DNA of 64,000 bases from Rhizobiales bacterium 65-79 (GCA_001896885.1 MKRJ01000021.1:2210-66209), one strand, 5' to 3'; shown: positions 1 to 9,391, numbered from the stretch's first letter. The notes: generated from the letters alone by a model not told the origin. Numbers and translations: made by a program.

Positions 1-7
1 GCGCTGA

Positions 8-1435
<1,428 letters not shown>

Positions 1436-1439
1436 TTGC

Positions 1440-1519
1440 GGCTGTAGGCAATAGGGAGTAGGCGGTCGGGAGCGATGAACGGGCAGCACGGCTGCCGATT
1501 GCCGAATTCCGACTGCCGG
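1440..1519. repeat. Inverted repeat with 7-bp periodic arms
   Basis: The short atpD-atpC gap is almost entirely an imperfect inverted repeat. The left arm reads as consecutive heptads GGCTGTA, GGCAATA, GGGAGTA, GGCGGTC. The complement of the right arm reads GGCAGTC, GGAATTC, GGCAATC, GGCAGCC. The arms can pair into a long stem. It lies inside an operon, so its RNA would form a hairpin just before the atpC start. A related element lies between sucD and sucA. Confidence 0.6.
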
Positions 1520-1526
1520 ACACGAC

Positions 1527-1934
1527 ATGGCTGAATCCTTCAAGTTCGAACTGGTCTCGCCCGAAAGACTCCTCGTCTCGGAAGAGGTCGAGTCGGTCAT
1601 CGTGCCGGGCAAGGAAGGCGAGATGACGGTGCTCGCCCGCCACATGCCGGTGATGACCACGATGCGGCCGGGCCTCGTCACCGTGAAGACCACGGACGGC
1701 CGCACGGAGCGCTACGTCGTCTATGGCGGCTTCGTCGATATACTGCCGGATTCCTGCACCCTTTTGGCGGAGTTCTCGGTGCACGAGAGCGACCTCGATC
1801 GCGCCGACCTCAGCCGCCGCGTTCAGGAGACGCGCGATCAGATCACGCAGGCGGAAAGCCCCGAGCATCGCACGAAGCTCGAGGAATTCCTGCATCAGCT
1901 GGTGACGCTCGAAAACGCCATGATCCCGGCCTGA
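1527..1934 (+). CDS. atpC: ATP synthase F1 subunit epsilon
   Basis: Epsilon subunit of F1, part of the rotor stalk, which couples gamma rotation to the c-ring and can inhibit ATP hydrolysis. The 135-residue product starts MAESFKFELVSPERL and has the N-terminal beta-sandwich with the typical PGKEGEMTVLARH segment. A short C-terminal helical part follows (about residues 88-135). It is the last gene of the atp operon, 91 bp behind atpD across a periodic inverted repeat, and a strong terminator follows at once. Length and position are normal for the family. Confidence 0.96.
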   Translation: MAESFKFELVSPERLLVSEEVESVIVPGKEGEMTVLARHMPVMTTMRPGLVTVKTTDGRTERYVVYGGFVDILPDSCTLLAEFSVHESDLDRADLSRRVQETRDQITQAESPEHRTKLEEFLHQLVTLENAMIPA

Positions 1935-1957
1935 TCTTTCGGCCGGATTGGATCGGC

Positions 1958-1983
1958 AAAGCGGGCTTCGGCCCGCTTTTTTG
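1958..1983 (+). terminator. Rho-independent terminator of the atp operon
   Basis: Perfect 6-bp GC stem (GCGGGC / GCCCGC) closed by a TTCG tetraloop, flanked by AAA and a run of six T residues, 23 bp after the atpC stop. This is a textbook intrinsic terminator and separates the atp genes from ccmC. Confidence 0.9.
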
Positions 1984-2095
1984 TTGAGATGGCGGCAATC
2001 GAAGAGGAATTCCGCGAGGGCGGGGCGCATTTGTGCGACAGAAGGCTTGCGGATGGTCGATTGCCGTCCCGGTCGCCGGGGACTATGTAGCGGAA

Positions 2096-2854
2096 ATGAG
2101 CGACACCACCATAGGCACCGGGCGCTGGAGCGATCTCGCCAACCCGACGCGCTTCATGGCGCTGGCCGACCGGCTCGTGCCGTGGATGGCCGGCCTGTCG
2201 GCGGTCATCCTCGCCGTTGGCCTGTGGGCGAGCTTCAACGCGCCGGCGGACTATCAGCAGGGCCTAACGGTCCGGATCATGTATATCCACGTGCCCTTCG
2301 CCTGGCTCGCCATGCTCTGCTACACGCTGATGGCCGCCTCGGCGCTCGGCACGCTGGTATGGCGCCATCCGCTGGCCGACGTGGCGCTTAAGTCCGCGGC
2401 GCCGATCGGCGCTTCGTTCACCTTCCTGGCACTCGTCACCGGCTCGATCTGGGGCAAGCCGATGTGGGGCACATGGTGGGTCTGGGACGCCCGCCTCACC
2501 TCCGTCTTCGTCCTCTTCCTCATGTATCTCGGCTTGATCGCACTGACGCGGGCGCTCGGCGACCCGCAGAAGTCCGCGCGCGCCGTGGCCGTCCTCACCC
2601 TCGTCGGCTTCATCAACATCCCCATCATCAAATTCTCGGTCGATTGGTGGAACACGCTGCACCAGGGCGAATCCATTTTCCGCCTCGACGGCCCGACCAT
2701 CGCGCCGAGCATGCTCTGGCCGCTGGCCGCCATGGCGCTCGGCTTCACGCTGCTTTTCTTCGCGCTGCACATGATGGCTATGCGCACGGAGATATTGCGC
2801 CGGCGGGTGACGACCATGCGCCGGCTGGCGGCGCGTCGCGCCGACGGGCGGTGA
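2096..2854 (+). CDS. ccmC: Haem exporter / cytochrome c maturation protein CcmC
   Basis: Inner-membrane protein of the system I cytochrome c maturation pathway that binds haem at the periplasmic face and passes it to CcmE. The 252-residue product has about six membrane segments and the WWVWDARLTS tryptophan-rich haem-handling motif near residue 120, with flanking conserved histidines (YIHVPFAW and LHQGES). The ATG at 2096 is chosen over an upstream GTG at 2033 because the family starts just before the first helix. ccmD follows after 1 bp. The usual upstream partners ccmA and ccmB are absent; the atp terminator lies there instead. Confidence 0.95.
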   Translation: MSDTTIGTGRWSDLANPTRFMALADRLVPWMAGLSAVILAVGLWASFNAPADYQQGLTVRIMYIHVPFAWLAMLCYTLMAASALGTLVWRHPLADVALKSAAPIGASFTFLALVTGSIWGKPMWGTWWVWDARLTSVFVLFLMYLGLIALTRALGDPQKSARAVAVLTLVGFINIPIIKFSVDWWNTLHQGESIFRLDGPTIAPSMLWPLAAMALGFTLLFFALHMMAMRTEILRRRVTTMRRLAARRADGR

Positions 2855-2855
2855 G

Positions 2856-3026
2856 ATGGATCATCCCTGGTTCGTTGCCGCCGCCTACGGCATCTCGGCG
2901 ATCGTCATTGCCGGGCTGATCCTCTGGGCGCTTCTCGACGGCCGCGGCCGACGCCGCGATATCGCGGAACTGGAAGCGAGCGGCGTCCGCCGCCGCTCCG
3001 CGCGTGACGAAGGCCAGAACGCATGA
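2856..3026 (+). CDS. ccmD: Haem exporter protein CcmD
   Basis: Small 56-residue membrane protein that stabilises the CcmABC complex and helps release holo-CcmE. It begins MDHPWFVAAAYGISAIV, has one N-terminal membrane helix (about residues 6-27) and then an Arg-rich cytoplasmic tail (GRGRRRDIAELE), the standard CcmD layout. It starts directly after the ccmC stop and its stop overlaps the ccmG start by 4 bp (ATGA), so the three genes are translationally coupled. Confidence 0.92.
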   Translation: MDHPWFVAAAYGISAIVIAGLILWALLDGRGRRRDIAELEASGVRRRSARDEGQNA

Positions 3027-3601
3027 GCGCGGAAGACGGCACGGCAAGGAAGCCTCGCATCTGGCTCGCCATCCTGCCGCTGGTCGTCTTCGCCGGCCTT
3101 GCCGCGGTCTTCCTGATCCAGCTCCGTTCGGGCGAGGACAGCTCGTTCGTCCCCTCGGCCCTGATAGGGCATGACGCTCCGGCCACGAACCTGCCGCCGC
3201 TTGCCGAGAGCGGATTGCCGGGGCTGGTCTCCGCCGATTTCAAGGGACATGTCACGCTGGTCAACGTCTGGGCCTCGTGGTGCGCGCCTTGCCGGGAAGA
3301 GCAGCCGCTGCTGATGACGCTGAAGAACGATCCGCGCTTCCGGCTGGTCGGCCTGAACTATAAGGACAAGCCCGAGAACGCGCTTCGTTTCCTCGGCGAG
3401 ATGGGCAACCCCTTCGCCGCCGTGGGCGTCGACGAGAGCGGCCGCACGGCGATCGACTGGGGCGTCTACGGCGTGCCGGAGACCTATCTCGTCGGCAAGG
3501 AAGGCCGCATCCTCTACAAGCATGTCGGCCCCTTCACCCAACAATCCATCACGGGGGAACTGATGCCCGAGGTCGAAAAGGCTATTGCCTCCGGATCATA
3601 G
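3023..3601 (+). CDS. ccmG: Periplasmic thiol:disulfide oxidoreductase CcmG/DsbE
   Basis: Membrane-tethered thioredoxin-fold protein that keeps the apocytochrome c haem-binding cysteines reduced. The 192-residue product has one N-terminal anchor (about residues 13-33) and then a thioredoxin domain. The redox motif WCAPC has its cysteines at 87 and 90, and the cis-proline sits in GVPETYLV. It is the last gene of ccmC-ccmD-ccmG and overlaps ccmD by 4 bp. Confidence 0.95.
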   Translation: MSAEDGTARKPRIWLAILPLVVFAGLAAVFLIQLRSGEDSSFVPSALIGHDAPATNLPPLAESGLPGLVSADFKGHVTLVNVWASWCAPCREEQPLLMTLKNDPRFRLVGLNYKDKPENALRFLGEMGNPFAAVGVDESGRTAIDWGVYGVPETYLVGKEGRILYKHVGPFTQQSITGELMPEVEKAIASGS

Positions 3602-3691
3602 CTCTCTATGTTCAGGGTGCCTCCTTTCTCGGCAATCGGTTTTCAACTTCTGGCTCAATGTCGCCATCGCCTTGTAGTCAGTGCCGCCTCA

Positions 3692-4060
3692 ATGACAGAG
3701 ACATTGTCAGCCAGCGTGCTTTCCAAGGACGAAATCGACCTGATCCTTGCTTCAGCTCAGGCTATTGCGGCTCGCGACCATCTTCGACTTGCGGAATTTG
3801 AACGGATAGATCCCCGCACCGATGATGGTTTTTGGTATCAGGTGAATGCCTTCGGCAACCAGGAGTTCATTCCTCCTTCCGCAGACAACATTCGCAAGGC
3901 GGACGTCATTCGCTTTTCGGATGGCCGAGGCTCCGCGGTCGACGTTTTTGTAAAGATAAAAGGCGCCGACAAAGGCGAGTTTAGCGGCATGACCATAGCG
4001 TTTGAGGTCATCCGAACTATGAGACCCAGCAGAATCGGCGTTGTTGGAGTCGAATGGTGA
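3692..4060 (+). CDS. Hypothetical protein
   Basis: I do not recognise this 122-residue protein. The ATG at 3692 (MTETLSASVLSKDEID) is preferred because the region upstream in the same frame looks non-coding. There is no signal peptide, membrane helix or clear catalytic motif. The fold looks soluble and alpha/beta, with short hydrophobic strands such as ADVIRFSD and GMTIAFEVIRTM. Codon use is less GC-biased than in its neighbours (many A/T third positions), which may mean recent acquisition. It lies between ccmG and a DUF2332 gene on the same strand, with no obvious functional link. Confidence 0.6.
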   Translation: MTETLSASVLSKDEIDLILASAQAIAARDHLRLAEFERIDPRTDDGFWYQVNAFGNQEFIPPSADNIRKADVIRFSDGRGSAVDVFVKIKGADKGEFSGMTIAFEVIRTMRPSRIGVVGVEW

Positions 4061-4097
4061 ATAGGCAAGTCGTCTATCCTTACAGGCAGCCAACGCA

Positions 4098-5156
4098 TTG
4101 ATAGAACTTCATTTCGAGGCGCAAGCGAAAGCTTGCGATGCGCTGGGCTCGCCCTTCACCGCACGGATATGCCGTGCCGTCACATCCCTTCTGGACGCAG
4201 GCACCGAGACCGGAAAGTGCATCCTCGGCTGGCCCGGCGATCCCGCCGCCGATGCCATGTCTCTCCGGCTGTGCGGCGGGCTGCATGCGCTTGTTTTGAC
4301 GGGCTCGGACAATACACTAGCTGCTGTCTATCCGCCCAACAAAGTGGACGATGCGACCCTGAAAGCGGCGCTTGCCAAGGCAATCCGGCGACACGACGCG
4401 CAATTGCTGCGCTTCATGGCCTCGCCGCCGCAAACCAACGAGATCTCGCGCTCGGGCATGCTGCTGCCGGGCTTTCTCTTCATCGCGCGCCAATTCGGAC
4501 TGCCGCTGGCGATCCGGGAGATCGGATCGAGCGCCGGACTCAATCTCAATTTCGACCGCTTCTACTACCGCTATGGTTCGGAAGAATGGGGCGATGGGGC
4601 ATCGCCCGTGCACCTTTTTTCGCCCGAAGTCAAAGGCAACTTCCCGCCGCCGCTCGACGGTGCGCTTTCCATCGCCAGCCGCGCTGGCTGCGACATTGCG
4701 CCGATCGACCTTGCCGACCCGGCGAGCTGCCTCCGGCTGCGCTCCTATGTCTGGGCGGACCAGTCGGCGCGCCTCGAGCGGCTGGATGCCGCGATCGCGG
4801 TCGCGGCGCGCTTCCCGAATCCGCTCCTCAAGGCGGATGCGGCCGATTTCGTGAAAAAAAGCCTGGCCGAGCGGACGCCCGGCCAGGCCTTCGTGCTGTT
4901 TCACTCGATCATGTGGCAATACATGCCCGAACCGACCCGACAGGCCATCGAGGACCAGCTGCGACAAGCCGGCACGGATGCGTCCGCGGACTCACCTGTT
5001 GCATGGCTTCGCATGGAGCCCCTCGGTGCCAAGGCTCGCCACGCCACCTTGTCGCTAACGGTATGGCCCGGCGGCCGGGCCATACATCTGGCGAACTGCG
5101 ACTATCATGGCCGCTGGATCGAATGGGTAGCCGGGTCGGCCCCAGATCAACCGTAG
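4098..5156 (+). CDS. DUF2332 family protein
   Basis: The 352-residue soluble protein matches the DUF2332 family, whose function is not established. Typical features are the start MIELHFEAQAKACDALGSPF, the segment REIGSSAGLNLNFDRF near residue 140, which looks like a methyltransferase-type glycine loop, and LFHSIMWQYMP near residue 270. The TTG at 4098 is taken as the start because the family N-terminus begins exactly there and no in-frame ATG fits. Its 3' end overlaps the convergent DUF1127 gene by 10 bp. Confidence 0.85.
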   Translation: MIELHFEAQAKACDALGSPFTARICRAVTSLLDAGTETGKCILGWPGDPAADAMSLRLCGGLHALVLTGSDNTLAAVYPPNKVDDATLKAALAKAIRRHDAQLLRFMASPPQTNEISRSGMLLPGFLFIARQFGLPLAIREIGSSAGLNLNFDRFYYRYGSEEWGDGASPVHLFSPEVKGNFPPPLDGALSIASRAGCDIAPIDLADPASCLRLRSYVWADQSARLERLDAAIAVAARFPNPLLKADAADFVKKSLAERTPGQAFVLFHSIMWQYMPEPTRQAIEDQLRQAGTDASADSPVAWLRMEPLGAKARHATLSLTVWPGGRAIHLANCDYHGRWIEWVAGSAPDQP

Positions 5157-5314
5157 ATCTGCTGGCGCACGTGGCGCAACATCTCGGTCCGGTTGCCGTT
5201 CATGTCGGCGAGGTCCCTGTCGGAGAGGGAAAGGATTTCCGAGACGAGTTCATTGTACCGCCGGCGCTTGGCGATCCGGCTCTTCGTACGGGAGATCATG
5301 TCGTTGAAGATCAT
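5147..5314 (-). CDS. DUF1127 small protein
   Basis: A 55-residue Arg-rich protein starting MIFNDMISRTKSRIAKRRR and containing LSLSDRDLADMN, the hallmark of DUF1127. These small proteins are abundant in rhizobia; some are induced by stress or by the LysR regulator VtlR/LsrB and affect RNA turnover or phosphate and nitrogen metabolism. A good ribosome-binding site (GGAG) lies just upstream of the ATG. Its stop lies inside the end of the convergent DUF2332 gene. A near-perfect inverted repeat about 80 bp upstream is a candidate operator. Confidence 0.85.
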   Translation of the reverse strand: MIFNDMISRTKSRIAKRRRYNELVSEILSLSDRDLADMNGNRTEMLRHVRQQIYG

Positions 5315-5393
5315 CGGAGGTCTCCTGCTATGGCGCCGCTTTCAGCGAGCGCCTGGTTTTCCTCCCTGGGTTCCTCACAAAGATGGCTCGATT

Positions 5394-5430
5394 ATTTTGC
5401 ATTGCAACATTCTATGCTGCAATGCAGAAT
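5394..5430. promoter_or_regulatory. 13-bp inverted repeat upstream of the DUF1127 gene
   Basis: Arms ATTTTGCATTGCA and TGCAATGCAGAAT pair at 12 of 13 positions around an 11-bp spacer. The spacing and dyad look like a dimeric transcription-factor site (LysR-like geometry). It is AT-rich against a very GC-rich background and sits between the DUF1127 start and the yciB stop, so it most likely controls DUF1127. The regulator is not identified. Confidence 0.5.
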
Positions 5431-5479
5431 TGACCCTGGCGCATGGCTCTAAGGTGAGGCTCGGCGAAAACGCAGGCTT

Positions 5480-6151
5480 CTATTCCTCTTCTTTTTTCTC
5501 CGGCGAGTGCCGCGCGATCAGCGGCATCTGCGTCAGCATGAAAAGGAAAGTCAGCGCCATGAAGCCGAAGAGCTTGAAGCCGGCCCAATATTTGTCGGCG
5601 AGTTCCGGCGGATAGATATGGCCGAGCGTGCGCCAGACGATCTCGTTCAGCACCGCGCAGCCAAGGAAGAACAGCCCCCAGCGGAAGGTGAGCTTGCGCC
5701 AGCCATCCTGGTCGAGTTCGAACGCCTGGTCGAACACATAGCCGAGCAGAGGCTTGCCGAAGGCAAGGCCGCCGAGGAGCAGGCCGCCGAACAGCGCGTA
5801 GACCAGCGTCGGCTTCATCTTGATGAAAGTGTCATCGTGCAGCCAGAGCGTCAGGGTGCCGAAGAACAGCACGACGATGCCCGAGACAAGCGGCATCAGC
5901 GCCAGCGTACGCGTCAATGCCCAGGAAACGGCGAGCGCGATCACGCTCGTCACCATGAAGACCGCCGTGGCGATGAAGATCGGCTTGCCGATCTCGCCCA
6001 GTACCGGGAACAGGCTCGTCAGCCAATCACCCTTGTAGGTGACGAGGAAGAAGACGATGAGCGGCCCCATTTCAAGGGCGAATTTCAGGCCCGGATGGAT
6101 CTTCTTCTGCCGCGGATCGCCGGGCGCGCGTTCGATGATGGGTTCAGCCAT
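5480..6151 (-). CDS. yciB: Inner membrane-spanning protein YciB / septation protein A
   Basis: Polytopic inner-membrane protein of the YciB (IspZ, septation protein A) family, linked to septation and envelope synthesis. The 222-residue product starts [11 protein letters not shown] and has five to six membrane segments. It carries the family pieces [26 protein letters not shown] and WRTLTFRW-like (here [12 protein letters not shown]), and ends in a charged KKEEE tail. The ATG at 6151 is chosen; the frame stays open upstream to 6247 but shows no family similarity. It is last in the dapF-mtaB-ftsY-yciB series. Confidence 0.93.
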   Translation of the reverse strand: MAEPIIERAPGDPRQKKIHPGLKFALEMGPLIVFFLVTYKGDWLTSLFPVLGEIGKPIFIATAVFMVTSVIALAVSWALTRTLALMPLVSGIVVLFFGTLTLWLHDDTFIKMKPTLVYALFGGLLLGGLAFGKPLLGYVFDQAFELDQDGWRKLTFRWGLFFLGCAVLNEIVWRTLGHIYPPELADKYWAGFKLFGFMALTFLFMLTQMPLIARHSPEKKEEE

Positions 6152-6250
6152 GAATGCCGTGCCTGAAGATGTGAAAGGTTTTGCGGCTGCCCCTAGCCGA
6201 CGATTGTGGCGAAGGCGAGCACGATGGGCGGCCGGCCGCGGTTCCACCAG

Positions 6251-8095
6251 TCATGCCACCCCCGCGATCGCCTGCGCGAATTCCTTCGCCGAGAAGGGCT
6301 CGAGGTCGTCCACCTGCTCGCCGACGCCGATGAAATAGACCGGCAGCCTGTGCTTGGCCGCGATGGCGACGAGGATGCCGCCGCGCGCCGTGCCGTCGAG
6401 CTTGGTCAGCACCAGCCCGTTGACGCCGGCGACATTCTTGAAAATCTCGACCTGGTTCAACGCATTCTGGCCGGTCGTGGCGTCCACCGTCTGCAGGACC
6501 GTGTGCGGCGCTTCCGGATCGAGCTTGCCGAGCACGCGCACGATCTTTTCCAGTTCCGCCATAAGCTCGGCCTTGTTCTGTAGCCGGCCGGCCGTGTCGA
6601 TGATGAGCACGTCGCTGCCGGCCTCCTTCGCCCGCTCGAACGCGTCATAGGCAAGGCCCGCCGCATCGGCTCCAAGCTTAGAGGCGACGACGGGCGAATT
6701 CGTACGTTCGCCCCAGATCTTGAGCTGCTCGATCGCCGCCGCGCGGAACGTATCGCCCGCCGCAAGCATCACCGACAGGCCGCCTTCCGCCAATTTGGCC
6801 GCGAGCTTGCCGATGGTCGTCGTCTTGCCGGTGCCGTTGACGCCGACGACAAGAATGACATGCGGTTTGTGCGACAGGTCGAGTTCCAGCGGCAAAGCCA
6901 CCGGCGCCAACACCTTCTCCATCTCGGACGCCATGACGCCGCGCACCTCGGCATCGGAGATATCGCGGCCATAGCGGCCCGATGCCAGTGCGTCGGTCAC
7001 GCGGATCGCCGTTTCGACGCCGAGGTCGGCGCGGATCAGCACATCCTCCAGATCCTGCAGCGTGTCCTCGTCGAGTTTCCGCTTGGTGAAGATGCCGGCG
7101 ATGTTGCCGGTAAGCTCGCGCGAGGAGCGCGACAGGCCGGCGCGCATGCGCTGGAACCAGGATGGGCGGGGGGCGGGAGCGGATTGGGGCGCCTTTTGCG
7201 GCTCGGCTCTCTGCTCGACCTTCTTGGCGACGGTGACTTTCCCGGTTCCACCCTCTCCCTTGAGGGTCGAGGTGGGGGTATCGGATACGGTCGTGCTCGA
7301 AATACCCCCGCCGGACGGGGAGGCGGGCGCCGGCGGCAATTCCGACTGCGAAGCCACCGGCTCCGGAGCGGACCGGGGAGGAACTGTCTGCGGCCCAGGC
7401 TCCGAGGGCATTTCGGGCGCTGGTTCCGGCGCGGCGTTAGCCTCGGCCGAAGGGGGCTCCGGCGCAGGCATCGGCTCTTCGCGGATCGGCTCAGCCGATA
7501 GCTCTGGCGAGAGTTGCGGCTCCTGTTCCGGCTGAACGGGAATTTCCGGTTCCGAAACGGTTTCCCGCTGCGGCTCAGGCTCGGCAGCCCTCGGCGGTAC
7601 TTCCTCCGCATCTACCGCCTCCTCACCCGCCTCGCTGCGATCGGCACGCTCTCCCTGTTGGGGAGAGGAGGGCGCCGGCGCGGCCGCCTCGCTCTTTCCC
7701 CCGATGGGAATAAGGTAGTCCTCCCGGGTCCTGCCTTCGGCAGGCCCGAGGACAGGCCCAGGGCCGGACAAGGGGGAGTCGGACCGACCCTGAGGCTCGG
7801 CCTGCGCCTCAGGCCGCGCGGGCTCTTCCGGTACGGGCTCCGATGGCGCTTCGGGCGGAGCCTCGGGCGCCGGTTCGGCAACAGGCGGTTGCTCTGGAGG
7901 CGATTCCGGTTGCGGCGTGGGCTCCGGCCCGGCGGCATCGCGGGCGGCCGGCTGTTCCGGCTTCCCGGGCGTCTCTTTCCTGAACCCTTCCAGCGCGTCG
8001 AGATTGAGCGGCGGAAGGGCCTCGTCCTCCGCCGGCCGCTCCTCGACCGCCTTCTTGCCGAAGGAAAAGACCTTCTTGATGAATCCGAATGCCAT
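6251..8095 (-). CDS. ftsY: Signal recognition particle receptor FtsY
   Basis: Membrane-bound SRP receptor GTPase that docks ribosome-nascent chain-SRP complexes at the translocon. The N domain starts near residue 311 (PSWFQRMRAGLSRSS). The G domain has GVNGTGKTT (418-426), DTAGR (500-504) and TKLDGTARGG (564-573). The N-terminal A domain is very long (about 310 residues), Pro/Glu/Ala-rich and acidic. Two stretches of it, residues 104-162 and 258-287, have a different composition and correspond at DNA level to palindromic repeat sequence. At 614 residues it is longer than most rhizobial FtsY proteins. The gene is 12 bp from mtaB, so probably in one operon. Confidence 0.95.
   Translation of the reverse strand: MAFGFIKKVFSFGKKAVEERPAEDEALPPLNLDALEGFRKETPGKPEQPAARDAAGPEPTPQPESPPEQPPVAEPAPEAPPEAPSEPVPEEPARPEAQAEPQGRSDSPLSGPGPVLGPAEGRTREDYLIPIGGKSEAAAPAPSSPQQGERADRSEAGEEAVDAEEVPPRAAEPEPQRETVSEPEIPVQPEQEPQLSPELSAEPIREEPMPAPEPPSAEANAAPEPAPEMPSEPGPQTVPPRSAPEPVASQSELPPAPASPSGGGISSTTVSDTPTSTLKGEGGTGKVTVAKKVEQRAEPQKAPQSAPAPRPSWFQRMRAGLSRSSRELTGNIAGIFTKRKLDEDTLQDLEDVLIRADLGVETAIRVTDALASGRYGRDISDAEVRGVMASEMEKVLAPVALPLELDLSHKPHVILVVGVNGTGKTTTIGKLAAKLAEGGLSVMLAAGDTFRAAAIEQLKIWGERTNSPVVASKLGADAAGLAYDAFERAKEAGSDVLIIDTAGRLQNKAELMAELEKIVRVLGKLDPEAPHTVLQTVDATTGQNALNQVEIFKNVAGVNGLVLTKLDGTARGGILVAIAAKHRLPVYFIGVGEQVDDLEPFSAKEFAQAIAGVA
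7235..7324. repeat. Repeat-derived segment inside ftsY (site 2)
   Basis: The DNA encoding FtsY residues 258-287 contains CCCTCTCCCTTGAGGGTCGA and paired CCCCC/GGGGG tracts, resembling the short palindromes of the intergenic mosaic repeats at 9473 and 44483. The encoded peptide (SGGGISSTTVSDTPTSTLKG) lacks the Pro/Glu pattern of the surrounding A domain. The frame is preserved. Confidence 0.45.
7612..7790. repeat. Repeat-derived segment inside ftsY (site 1)
   Basis: Contains two strong palindromes: one pairing GTCCTCCCGGG with CCCGAGGAC around CCTGCCTTCGGCAGG, and one of the form CTCCCTGTTGGGGAG. On the minus strand it also contains GCAGCGAGGCGG, close to GTAGCGAGGCGG in the intergenic copy at 44483. 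It encodes FtsY residues of about 104-162 in frame, with a composition unlike the rest of the A domain. Confidence 0.5.
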
Positions 8096-8107
8096 GTCGC
8101 CTTCCGC

Positions 8108-9391
8108 TCAGGCGGCCACGGCCGCGGGCAAGCGCGCGATCAGGCGCGCGCCGTCATGGCCTGCAATCACGGCCTCGACGATTTCGCCGGGCGCGCCGGT
8201 ATCGATCGCAGCCAGCGTAAAGCCTTCCGTGCGGCCGATGCCGTCATGCTCGACCAGGATCGCCTGCCGGCTTCCGATCGTTCGGTCGAGATGCGCGCGG
8301 TAGGCGCGCTCGCCAGCCGCGCGCAGTCGCGCCGCGCGCTCCTTCACGACATGGCGCGGAAGCTGCGGCATCCGCGCCGCCGGCGTTCCCGCGCGCGGCG
8401 AAAAGGGAAAAACATGGAGATGCGTCAGGCCACATTCCTCGACGATCGCCAGCGAATTCTCGAACATCGCGTCGGTCTCGGTCGGGAAACCGGCAATGAT
8501 GTCGGCGCCGAAGACGATGCCGGGCCGCAGCCGCCGCATCTCGGCGCAGAAGCGGATGGAATCGTCTCGGTTGTGGCGGCGCTTCATGCGCTTCAGGATC
8601 ATGTCGTCGCCGGCCTGCAGCGACAGGTGTAGGTGCGGCATCAGCCGCTTCTCGCTGGCGATCGCCTCGACCAGTTCCTCGTCGGCCTCGATCGAATCGA
8701 TCGAGGAGAGCCGCAGCCGGCGAACGTCCGGCACCTGGCGCAGGATCGTCTTCACCAGCCGGCCGAGGCGCGGCCTGCCCGGCAGGTCGGCCCCATAGCT
8801 CGTCATGTCGACGCCGGTCAGCACGATTTCGGCATAGCCGTTGCTGGCGAGCCGCTTCACCTGCTCGACCACCGCGCCCATCGGGACGGAGCGGGAATTG
8901 CCTCGTCCGTACGGGATGATGCAGAAAGTGCAGCGATGGTCGCAGCCGTTCTGCACCTGCACGAAGGCGCGGGCGCGGCCCTCAATGGCGTCGACCATGT
9001 GCGAGGCGGTCTCCCGCACGCTCATGATATCGTTGACGCGCACCCTCTCAGTGTCGTTGACGCCAAAATCCGGCAGCGCCCGGTAATGATGCGCGGCAAG
9101 CTTCTCCTCGTTGCCGAGTACCAGATCGACTTCGCCCATAGCGGCGAAGGCGGCGGGATCGGTCTGCGCGGCGCAACCGGTGACGATGATGCGGGCGCCC
9201 GGCCGCTCCCGCCTCGCCTTGCGGATCGCCTGCTTGGCCTGGCGAACGGCTTCCGACGTCACCGCGCAGGTGTTGAAGACCACCGCACCGCCGGCGAGTT
9301 CGGTCAGCCCTGCCTTGCCCGCTTCGCGCCGCATCACCTCCGATTCATAGGTGTTCATGCGGCAGCCGAAGGTGACGATCTCGAGAGCCAT
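8108..9391 (-). CDS. mtaB: tRNA t6A37 methylthiotransferase MtaB
   Basis: Radical-SAM methylthiotransferase that converts t6A to ms2t6A at position 37 of tRNAs reading ANN codons. The 427-residue protein has the N-terminal UPF0004 domain with three cluster cysteines (TFGCRMN, NTCAVT, TGCAAQ). The radical-SAM motif CDHRCTFC follows near residue 150, then the SIDS...HLSLQAG core and a C-terminal TRAM-like part. The gene lies between dapF and ftsY in the conserved rhizobial order. It is separated from dapF by 280 bp containing a palindromic repeat, and is 12 bp from ftsY. Confidence 0.95.
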   Translation of the reverse strand: MALEIVTFGCRMNTYESEVMRREAGKAGLTELAGGAVVFNTCAVTSEAVRQAKQAIRKARRERPGARIIVTGCAAQTDPAAFAAMGEVDLVLGNEEKLAAHHYRALPDFGVNDTERVRVNDIMSVRETASHMVDAIEGRARAFVQVQNGCDHRCTFCIIPYGRGNSRSVPMGAVVEQVKRLASNGYAEIVLTGVDMTSYGADLPGRPRLGRLVKTILRQVPDVRRLRLSSIDSIEADEELVEAIASEKRLMPHLHLSLQAGDDMILKRMKRRHNRDDSIRFCAEMRRLRPGIVFGADIIAGFPTETDAMFENSLAIVEECGLTHLHVFPFSPRAGTPAARMPQLPRHVVKERAARLRAAGERAYRAHLDRTIGSRQAILVEHDGIGRTEGFTLAAIDTGAPGEIVEAVIAGHDGARLIARLPAAVAA

